From Actinomycetota bacterium (lineage in GTDB: Bacteria > Actinomycetota > Thermoleophilia > Solirubrobacterales > Solirubrobacteraceae), in the NCBI GenBank assembly GCA_005788585.1, contig SYBY01000066.1, positions 1 through 5,769 on the forward strand: a stretch of DNA of 5,769 bases, given 5' to 3'. The notes under the pieces were generated by a model. That model was not told the origin of the DNA, made no database searches, and saw nothing but the letters and a program-made list of their open reading frames with translations. Positions 1 through 4,458 of this stretch are shown piece by piece. Position numbers and translations under genes: made by a program. Position 1 is the first letter of the stretch; every line of letters begins with the position of its first letter.

Positions 1-1
1 G

Positions 2-265
2 ATCCTCACGATCGGGGTCTACGGCGTCGTGCGGCTGCCCGACACGTTCACCCAGTCGCACGCGGCGTCGAAGGCCGGGTTCCTGGGGGTCGCCTTCCTG
101 CTGATCTCGGCGTCGGTCGAGGGAGACGGCGGGATCATCGCCCGGGCGGTGCTGACGATCACGGTCCTCGCCCTCACCACACCGGTCGCGGCCCATGCCG
201 TGCTGCGCGCCGCGCGCACCCGCGGCGAGGAGATGCGGTCCCCGGGCGCGGTCGACGAGTCCTAG
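2..265 (+). CDS. mnhG: Monovalent cation/H+ antiporter subunit G (MnhG/PhaG/MrpG family), 3' part
   Basis: This is the C-terminal 87 residues of a gene cut by the left edge of the window. The MnhG/PhaG family is a small membrane subunit of the multisubunit Mrp-type Na+(K+)/H+ antiporter, which works in pH and sodium homeostasis. The sequence shows the family signature: a glycine-containing end of a first membrane helix, then RLPDTFTQSHAASKAGFLGV (residues 11-30; family form is roughly RFPD-Y-R-HAA-K---LG). A second hydrophobic helix follows at about 25-39 and a third at about 45-67, ending TTPVAAHAVLRAA, which matches the family's conserved TSPVAAHAL-R-A block. The tail is short and charged. 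A GTG at 29 is internal to the conserved domain and is not the true start. The usual family length is about 100-125 residues, so roughly the first 20-35 residues are missing. The remaining subunit genes would be expected upstream, off the window. Confidence 0.88.
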   Translation: MLTIGVYGVVRLPDTFTQSHAASKAGFLGVAFLLISASVEGDGGIIARAVLTITVLALTTPVAAHAVLRAARTRGEEMRSPGAVDES

Positions 266-2157
266 CTGCTGGCGGCTTCCCAGCGCGCGTAGGCCTCTTC
301 GACGGCGCGCTTCGCGGCGGTGTGCCGCTCGGTGTTCTCCGCGCTCTTGTCCGGCGTGGCCCAGGCGTCGGGCGCGGCGAGCTCCTCCTCGAGCTTGGCG
401 AGCTTCGCCTCGGCCTGTTCGATCTCGCGCTCCAGGGCCTGCAGGCGCTTGCGCTCGTTCTTGGAGACCTTCGGCGCGCCATTGCCATTGGACGGCGCCG
501 CGGCCTTCGGCTTCGGGGCCGCCGCCGTCTTGGCCTTGGGCTTCGGCTTCGGTGCCGCCTTGCGCTCCTCGCGCACCCGGACGTACTCGGGCCACCCGCC
601 GATGTAGCTGTGCAGGCGCTGATCCTCCAGCGCGACGGTGCGGGTGCCGACCGCGTCGAGCAGCGCCCGGTCGTGGGTGATGAGCAGCACGGCGCCCTCG
701 AATGACGACAGCGCGTCCTCGAGCGCCTCACGCGATTCGAGGTCGAGGTGGTTCGTCGGCTCGTCGAGGATCAGCACGTTCGCGCCGCTGCTGACGAGGA
801 TCGCCAGGGAGACCCGCTGGCGCTCGCCGCCCGACAGGCCGCCGAGTTCCTTCTCGGCGTCCTCGCCGCTGAACAGGAACCGGCCGAGCAGCGCGCGCGC
901 CTTGTTCGGCGTCAGCCCCGTCTGCTTGATCGTGGCCTCCAGCACGGTGCGCGCGCCGCCCTGGCCCAGCGTGTCGCCATGCTGGGACAGGTAGCCGACC
1001 TTCAGGTTGTGCCCGCTGCGCAGCTTGCCGCCCGCGAGCTCGCGCTCCCCGGCAAGGGTCTCGATGAGCGTCGTCTTGCCGGTGCCGTTGGCCCCCACGA
1101 GCGTGACGTGCTCGCCGCGTTCCAGCCACAGCTCCGCGTGCTCGAGCAGCGTGCGGTCGCCGATCGTGACCTTGCCGTCCTCGAGCTCGAAGATGACGCG
1201 CCCGGTGCGCTCGGGCTTGGCGAACGCGAACGAGAGCGACTCGCTGTCGCGCGGGTCGCGCGAGATCCGCTCGATCTTGTTCAGCGCCTTGACCCGCGAC
1301 TGCGCCTGCTTGGCCTTCGTCGCCTTGGCCCGGAAGCGCTCGACGAAGCGCTCCATCCGCTCGATCTCCTTCTGCTGCTTGTCGATCGCGCGGCCCAGCG
1401 CCAGCTCGCGCGCGGCGGCCTCCTTGCGCCACTGCGCCCAGGTGCCGGGGAAGAAGCGGGTCCTTCCCGCCTCGACCTCGAGCACGGCGGTGCCGACGGT
1501 CTCCAGGAACCAGCGGTCGTGCGCGACGAGGATGATCGCGGCGTCGAGATCGAGGAGCGTCTTCTCCAGCCACTCCAGCGACTCGATGTCGAGGTGGTTG
1601 GTGGGCTCGTCGCGGAGCAGCAGATCAGGCGTGCCGGCAAGCGCGCGGGCGAGGCTGGCGCGCGTGAGCTGGCCGCCGGAGAAGGTCGACAGCTGCCGGT
1701 CGAGCGCCTCGTCGGTGAAGCCGAGGCCGTGGATGGTCTGGGTCGCGCGCTCGCGCCAGGTGTAGCCGCCCGCTGCGTCGAACTCGGTCTGCAGGCGCGC
1801 GTACTGGTCGAAGATCGTCTCGTCGCCGGTCGCCATCTGCTGCTCGAGCTCCTGCAGGCGCGCCTCCTGCGCGATGAGCTCCTTGTTCGCGCTCTGCACG
1901 TACTCGCGCAGGGTGATGTCGCGGTCGCGCGGCGGGCGCTGGTCGTGCAGCGCGATCTTCGTGCCCTTCGCGAAGACGAGCTCGCCACCGTCGATCGACG
2001 TCTCGCCCGCGAGCATCCGCAGCAGCGTCGTCTTGCCGGCGCCGGTGCGCCCGGCGATCGTCAGGCGGTCACGGCGCTCGAGCTTGAGGCTGACCCCGCG
2101 CAGGAGCGGGGTGCCGGAGATGTCCTTGGCGAGGTCGGAGGCGATGAGAACGGCCAC
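262..2157 (-). CDS. ABC-F family ATP-binding protein (two ABC domains; ribosome-associated type)
   Basis: A 631-residue soluble protein with tandem ABC ATPase domains and no membrane segments, as in ABC-F proteins. Members act on the ribosome as translation factors (EttA/YheS/Uup type) or as antibiotic-resistance proteins. Domain 1 has Walker A GRTGAGKTT (36-44), signature FSGGQ (159-163), Walker B with DEPTNHLD (183-190) and H-loop His213. The inter-domain linker (about 240-300) contains RFRAKATKAKQAQSR, typical of the tRNA-interacting linker of this family. Domain 2 has Walker A GANGTGKTT (355-363), LSGGE (441-445), DEPTNHLD (465-472) and His495. The C-terminus has a Lys/Pro/Ala-rich spacer (about 534-563) and a predicted coiled coil (about 565-592), as in Uup/YheS-like proteins. 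The start is GTG, chosen because MAVLIASDLAKDISG is a normal ABC-F beginning and no in-frame start lies just upstream. No Shine-Dalgarno is visible. An oddity is Arg182 directly before the Walker B Asp, where a hydrophobic residue is usual. I cannot separate housekeeping from resistance function. Confidence 0.93.
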   Translation of the reverse strand: MAVLIASDLAKDISGTPLLRGVSLKLERRDRLTIAGRTGAGKTTLLRMLAGETSIDGGELVFAKGTKIALHDQRPPRDRDITLREYVQSANKELIAQEARLQELEQQMATGDETIFDQYARLQTEFDAAGGYTWRERATQTIHGLGFTDEALDRQLSTFSGGQLTRASLARALAGTPDLLLRDEPTNHLDIESLEWLEKTLLDLDAAIILVAHDRWFLETVGTAVLEVEAGRTRFFPGTWAQWRKEAAARELALGRAIDKQQKEIERMERFVERFRAKATKAKQAQSRVKALNKIERISRDPRDSESLSFAFAKPERTGRVIFELEDGKVTIGDRTLLEHAELWLERGEHVTLVGANGTGKTTLIETLAGERELAGGKLRSGHNLKVGYLSQHGDTLGQGGARTVLEATIKQTGLTPNKARALLGRFLFSGEDAEKELGGLSGGERQRVSLAILVSSGANVLILDEPTNHLDLESREALEDALSSFEGAVLLITHDRALLDAVGTRTVALEDQRLHSYIGGWPEYVRVREERKAAPKPKPKAKTAAAPKPKAAAPSNGNGAPKVSKNERKRLQALEREIEQAEAKLAKLEEELAAPDAWATPDKSAENTERHTAAKRAVEEAYARWEAASS

Positions 2158-2163
2158 GGGTTC

Positions 2164-2169
2164 ATGGTA
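2164..2169 (-). promoter_or_regulatory. Candidate -10 element for a leaderless ABC-F transcript
   Basis: On the minus strand the hexamer TACCAT (fits TAnnnT) is followed by six bases (GAACCC) and then the GTG start at 2157. That spacing would put the transcription start on or next to the start codon, the leaderless arrangement common in Actinomycetota, and it agrees with the absence of a Shine-Dalgarno. A TTGACA-like TCGACA lies in the adjacent repeat at 2183-2188, but only 13 bases away, which is short for a -35. An alternative is read-through from the upstream minus-strand genes. Confidence 0.35.
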
Positions 2170-2180
2170 GGTCGGTCGTC

Positions 2181-2221
2181 GGTGTCGAGAACTCCGGAAC
2201 TATCACGGAGTCCGCGACACC
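2181..2221. repeat. 41-bp imperfect palindrome, left end of the DUF559-bearing unit (copy A)
   Basis: Two 16-base arms, GGTGTCGAGAACTCCG (2181-2196) and the reverse complement of GGTGTCGCGGACTCCG (2206-2221), match at 14 of 16 positions around a 9-base loop. It pairs with copy B at 3171-3211: 34 of 41 bases agree when B is reverse-complemented, against 31 of 41 in direct orientation, so the two are best read as inverted repeats. The stop codon of the nuclease-like gene (2203-2205) lies in the loop and arm boundary, and the palindrome is 23 bases upstream of the ABC-F start. As RNA it could fold as a hairpin between the two tandem genes; there is no U-tract. Confidence 0.85.
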
Positions 2222-3126
2222 GGTCGCGCGAGCAGGCCCTCGACGCGCCGCGCGACCTCCTTCGGCCGACGGATGACGTGGACATCGGCGACATGCAGCA
2301 CGTCGTAACCGGCGGCCATGAGGTCCGCTTCTTTGTCGGCGTCGCGCGCGACCTGATGCTTGGTGCGATGGAACGTCGTGCTCTGGACCTCCACGACCAG
2401 ACGGTGCGACCGCCACAGGCAGTCGACCTCCCACGGTCCGAGCATCTGATTGAAGGCTGGCTGAGGCAGGCCGAACCGGCGACACAGCGCAAGCATCGCC
2501 TCCTCGAGACCGCTGCGCGTGATCGTCGTTCCGATCAACGCTGCGTCGAGCACCGCGTAGAGCGCCTTGGCGCCGCGGATCCCCTCCCCGCGTGGCGCCA
2601 GGCGCTCGATCTCGAAGAGGTCGAAGACGCCCGCCGCGTCCGCCCCCTCCACGGCCATCTCGACGGTCCGGGGCGACTCGGTCGCTGCGATGTCGAGCAG
2701 CGTCCGCGCCATGCACGTCACGGGGAGGCCGTTGCGCACCGCGCAGACGTCCAGTGTGAGCGTCTTTGACCGGCGTACCCGGATGCCGGACCGGCGCACG
2801 CGCCCGGCGTGAGAGGGAACGGTGACGTCGACCACTGTGGCCGGCGCGTACAGCATGTCCCACGCCGCAGCGGCGGACCGATGACTGAGCACGGCGCCGC
2901 GGCCGCACGCGAGGAGCGCCGCCCAGCGGTGGCCGTGGCCGCAGAGGTGAGGATGACCGACGAGGTAGACGCCGCGATAGACCCGGTACAGACGCCCGGT
3001 GGCGACGCGGTAGTCGATCTCATCGTCGGTGAGACCGAGGGAGCGCAAGCGCGGGCGAGTGATGACACCGCCGCGCGGCGCCGCGGCTTGGGCGATGAGA
3101 TGATCGACCGAGAGATGAGGAGGCAT
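2203..3126 (-). CDS. AbiEi-like winged-helix protein with C-terminal DUF559 (VSR/PD-(D/E)XK-like) domain
   Basis: A 307-residue protein. Residues about 8-58 resemble the N-terminal wHTH of AbiEi-type (type IV antitoxin) proteins: GGVITRPRLRSLGLTDDEIDYRVATGRLYRVYRGVY is the standard helix-turn-helix followed by the G-L-R-V-RGVY wing. A middle region has the family block GLPVTCMARTLLDIAA (133-148). Residues about 226-279 form a DUF559 domain, related to very-short-patch-repair and PD-(D/E)XK nucleases: EVDCLW (Asp235), LVVEVQ (Glu246, Gln248), FH (His253), then DADKEADLMAAGYDVLHV. Most DUF559 proteins have EVDG where this has EVQS, so catalysis is uncertain. The ATG at 3126 was chosen because it begins right before the conserved wHTH; AAGGAG lies upstream but only one base from the ATG, unusually close. 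The frame stays open upstream to a GTG at 3210 inside repeat B. The last residues, VSRTP, and the stop are encoded by repeat A. No AbiEii-type nucleotidyltransferase toxin is adjacent, so a classical toxin-antitoxin role is not supported. Confidence 0.8.
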   Translation of the reverse strand: MPPHLSVDHLIAQAAAPRGGVITRPRLRSLGLTDDEIDYRVATGRLYRVYRGVYLVGHPHLCGHGHRWAALLACGRGAVLSHRSAAAAWDMLYAPATVVDVTVPSHAGRVRRSGIRVRRSKTLTLDVCAVRNGLPVTCMARTLLDIAATESPRTVEMAVEGADAAGVFDLFEIERLAPRGEGIRGAKALYAVLDAALIGTTITRSGLEEAMLALCRRFGLPQPAFNQMLGPWEVDCLWRSHRLVVEVQSTTFHRTKHQVARDADKEADLMAAGYDVLHVADVHVIRRPKEVARRVEGLLARPVSRTP

Positions 3127-3136
3127 GCTCCTTCTA

Positions 3137-3150
3137 GGGCGTGGACGCCC
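3137..3150 (-). other. Short perfect hairpin in the 5' leader of the DUF559 gene
   Basis: GGGCGT and ACGCCC form a perfect 6-bp inverted repeat separated by two bases, ending 10 bases upstream of the chosen ATG and directly before the AAGGAG motif. It could influence translation, but a 6-bp repeat in such GC-rich DNA may be chance. Confidence 0.3.
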
Positions 3151-3170
3151 GTTAGTCGCCCCCGTCCCCC

Positions 3171-3211
3171 GATGTCGCGAACTCCGTGACAGTTGCGGAG
3201 AACGCGACACC
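3171..3211. repeat. 41-bp imperfect palindrome, right end of the DUF559-bearing unit (copy B)
   Basis: The arms GATGTCGCGAACTCCG (3171-3186) and the reverse complement of GGTGTCGCGTTCTCCG (3196-3211) match at 13 of 16 positions around a 9-base loop (3187-3195). It is the inverted partner of copy A; all four arms fit the consensus GGTGTCGCGAACTCCG. It begins 8 bases beyond the crotonase stop codon, so the RNA hairpin could end or stabilise that transcript. Its sequence also lies upstream of the DUF559 gene and may carry that gene's promoter or an operator for its wHTH domain. Confidence 0.85.
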
Positions 3212-3219
3212 TCGCCCCC

Positions 3220-3933
3220 CTACGACCCCGTCGGCAACCCCGTCCCGTGCCGCTGAAAGGCCATCAGCCGCTCGTTCTCGTACGCCACCCGCTCGGCGGT
3301 CCGTTCAAGGTCGCCGAACATCGCCTTGAGCTCGCGCACGCCGTCATGAGCCGCCACCCGCTCGGCCAGCGCCACCGCCGCAGCCTCCGCCTCGGCGGCG
3401 GGAGACACCGACGACACCAGGCCCAGCTCCAGCGCCTCCTGCGCGTCCAGCACCCGCGCCGTGAACGCCAGCTCCTTCGCGCGCGCCAGGCCCACGAGCG
3501 GGACGAGGCGCGCCGGCCCGACGGGCACACCCCGCCGCGCGGCCATCCACGCGAGCTTGAGGTTGTCGCCCGCCACGCGCAGGTCGCAGGCCGCGGCTAT
3601 CTCGGTGCCCGCGCCGAGCACGTTGCCGACGCAGGTGCAGACCGAGGGCACGCTGAGCGCGTCGAGCAGGGCGTAGAGCTCGCAGAAGCGCTCCATGCGC
3701 CGCTCGCCGCCGGCGGCGTCCAACTGCTCGCCGACATCGGCGCCCGCGCAGAAGGCGACCGTCGAGGTCGTCGACCACACGAGGACCCGCACCTCGGGGT
3801 CCGCGTCGATCTCACGCAGCGCGTGCAGCACCGCATCGAGCGACGCCAGATCCAGCGCGTTGCGGACCTCCGGGCGGTTCAGGCGCAGGACTTCGACGCC
3901 GGGTACGGGACGGGAACGCTCCACCGAGGGCAT
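3220..3933 (-). CDS. Enoyl-CoA hydratase/isomerase family protein (crotonase superfamily)
   Basis: A 237-residue cytoplasmic protein of the crotonase fold, which binds acyl-CoA and stabilises an enolate in an oxyanion hole. Family landmarks are VLRLNRPEVRNAL (15-27), AFCAGADV (60-67, first oxyanion-hole segment), VGNVLGAGTEIAAACDLRVA (102-121, second segment) and the ELGLVSSV block (169-176). Glu111 in GAGTEIA aligns with catalytic Glu144 of rat enoyl-CoA hydratase, but the second catalytic Glu (Glu164, 20 residues on) is Ala131 here. A standard hydratase reaction is therefore doubtful and the substrate is unknown. The length is slightly short of the usual 255-265 residues. The ATG at 3933 was chosen because it gives the normal lead of about 17 residues before LNRP; the frame stays open to 4248 but that stretch overlaps the opposite-strand gene. 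A GTG three codons later is an alternative. No clear Shine-Dalgarno is seen. It is divergent from the small membrane-protein gene and upstream of the DUF559 gene. Confidence 0.87.
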   Translation of the reverse strand: MPSVERSRPVPGVEVLRLNRPEVRNALDLASLDAVLHALREIDADPEVRVLVWSTTSTVAFCAGADVGEQLDAAGGERRMERFCELYALLDALSVPSVCTCVGNVLGAGTEIAAACDLRVAGDNLKLAWMAARRGVPVGPARLVPLVGLARAKELAFTARVLDAQEALELGLVSSVSPAAEAEAAAVALAERVAAHDGVRELKAMFGDLERTAERVAYENERLMAFQRHGTGLPTGS

Positions 3934-3940
3934 CCCGGTA

Positions 3941-3946
3941 TAGAAT
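3941..3946 (+). promoter_or_regulatory. Candidate -10 element (TAGAAT) in a 24-bp divergent start region
   Basis: TAGAAT, within TATAGAAT at 3939-3946, fits TAnnnT and lies 11 bases before the ATG at 3958, which would give a leader of about four to five bases and explains the missing Shine-Dalgarno. The same A/T-rich patch reads TATACC on the minus strand, three bases before the crotonase ATG, so the two divergent genes may share or compete for this site. No good TTGACA-like -35 is visible. Confidence 0.4.
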
Positions 3947-3957
3947 CCGATCCGACG

Positions 3958-4239
3958 ATGCGACGCTCTCTCACGACCCTCACCCTTGCCGCCACCATGG
4001 TCCTGGTCGCGGCCTCGACGGCACTCGCCTCCGCCCAGGGCCACGACGGCGGAGAAGGGACCTACGGCCTGACGACCGACAAGGTCGTCACGAACTTCGG
4101 CTTCGCGCTCATCATCTTCTTCCCGCTGTTCGTCTTCACCATGTCGATGATCCAGCTGACCCTGGACAAGCGCAAGCAGCGCCGCAAGCAGGCCGAGAAG
4201 GCCCGCAGCACCTCGGCCCACTGGGCCGGCGGCTGGTAG
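3958..4239 (+). CDS. Small secreted-anchored membrane protein, function unknown
   Basis: A 93-residue protein I cannot assign to a named family. The N-terminus is a clear Sec-type signal sequence: MRRS, a hydrophobic stretch (about 5-22) and small residues ending ALASA, with likely cleavage near residues 24-26. A short Gly/Asp-rich linker (28-42) is followed by one membrane helix at about 43-68 (FGFALIIFFPLFVFTMSMIQ) and then a strongly basic tail, DKRKQRRKQAEKAR (70-83), which should face the cytoplasm. After signal cleavage the expected topology is N-out, C-in, with very little outside. The length and basic tail recall small accessory subunits of membrane complexes, but that is only analogy. 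The ATG at 3958 was chosen because it begins the signal sequence; the frame is open far upstream only as the antisense shadow of the crotonase gene. The start codons of the two divergent genes are 24 bp apart. Confidence 0.8.
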   Translation: MRRSLTTLTLAATMVLVAASTALASAQGHDGGEGTYGLTTDKVVTNFGFALIIFFPLFVFTMSMIQLTLDKRKQRRKQAEKARSTSAHWAGGW

Positions 4240-4344
4240 CAGCCGCACCCGCGGTTCCCAGCATCTTCACATCCTGACCCGGCCCGGCGGGCACGCTTCG
4301 TCCTGCGCGAGCCCTCCCTCGCCGACCGCATGACCGCGATGCGA

Positions 4345-4372
4345 GCGCCCCGGAGCTCCCTGCCCGGGGCGC
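4345..4372 (+). terminator. GC-rich hairpin, probable terminator after the small membrane-protein gene
   Basis: GCGCCCCGG (4345-4353) and CCGGGGCGC (4364-4372) form a perfect 9-bp stem with a 10-base loop, about 105 bases downstream of the preceding stop codon and between two plus-strand genes. There is no following T-run (the next bases are GCGTGTC). It would therefore be a non-canonical terminator, as is common in high-GC Actinomycetota, or simply a structured spacer. Confidence 0.5.
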
Positions 4373-4415
4373 GCGTGTCGCCGGCCCGCCAACCGGCTGG
4401 GCCGCGCACCTCCGA

Positions 4416-4440
4416 GGTGTAGCCTCCGGCGCACTACACC
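4416..4440. promoter_or_regulatory. Perfect inverted repeat GGTGTAG-N11-CTACACC, candidate operator
   Basis: A perfect 7-bp inverted repeat with an 11-base spacer ends 18 bases before the start codon of the acyl-CoA reductase gene. Its size and place fit a binding site for a dimeric repressor such as a TetR- or GntR-type regulator. Inside it, TAGCCT (4420-4425) fits TAnnnT and could be the -10 element, so binding would block transcription. No regulator gene is in the window. The rest of the 220-base gap, apart from the hairpin at 4345-4372, shows no recognisable feature. Confidence 0.45.
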
Positions 4441-4447
4441 GGGGAGC

Positions 4448-4454
4448 AGAGGAG
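4448..4454 (+). promoter_or_regulatory. Ribosome binding site of the acyl-CoA reductase gene
   Basis: AGAGGAG lies four bases before the ATG at 4459. It is the only purine-rich site at an acceptable distance from a start codon among the genes whose starts are in this window, and it fixes the start used here. Confidence 0.7.
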
Positions 4455-4458
4455 AGCG

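Larger units (their letters stand above)
2181..3211 (-). mobile_element. Candidate small mobile or selfish unit: DUF559/AbiEi-like gene between inverted palindromic repeats
   Basis: A 1031-bp segment consists almost only of one gene and a 41-bp palindromic repeat at each end. The repeats are inverted with respect to each other (34/41 identity). The outer bases are GGTGTCG on the left and, read inward from the right, also GGTGTCG. The unit sits between two unrelated same-strand genes, 8 bases from the crotonase stop codon and 23 bases from the ABC-F start, which looks like insertion into a short intergenic gap. No transposase is present. No convincing target-site duplication is visible (TCGTC on the left, TCGCC on the right is only 4/5). 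The layout recalls REP palindromes flanking RAYT genes, but the gene here belongs to a different family. Mobility is inferred, not shown. Confidence 0.45.

Noticed and set aside
469..557. Repetitive DNA in the ABC-F gene, as a possible repeat element
   Set aside because: It is explained by the Lys/Pro/Ala-rich coding spacer between the second ATPase domain and the C-terminal coiled coil.
748..2769. A 673-codon open frame on the plus strand
   Set aside because: It is antisense to the ABC-F and DUF559 genes, spans both plus the repeat between them, is dominated by Arg/Leu/Ala/Glu as expected of a GC-rich shadow, and shows no domain.
2162..2908. A 248-codon minus-strand frame overlapping the DUF559 gene in another frame
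   Set aside because: Arg/Gly/Ala-rich shadow with no motif; the DUF559 frame has recognisable domains over the same bases.
2176..3216. Target-site duplication at the ends of the repeat-flanked unit
   Set aside because: TCGTC on the left and TCGCC on the right match at only 4 of 5 bases, which is not above chance in this composition.
3193..3957. An upstream extension of the small membrane-protein frame
   Set aside because: It is the antisense shadow of the crotonase gene, and a signal peptide begins exactly at the ATG at 3958.
3934..4248. An upstream extension of the crotonase frame by 105 codons
   Set aside because: The extra part is antisense to the small membrane-protein gene, has low-complexity charged composition and no crotonase homology; the family N-terminus begins at 3933.
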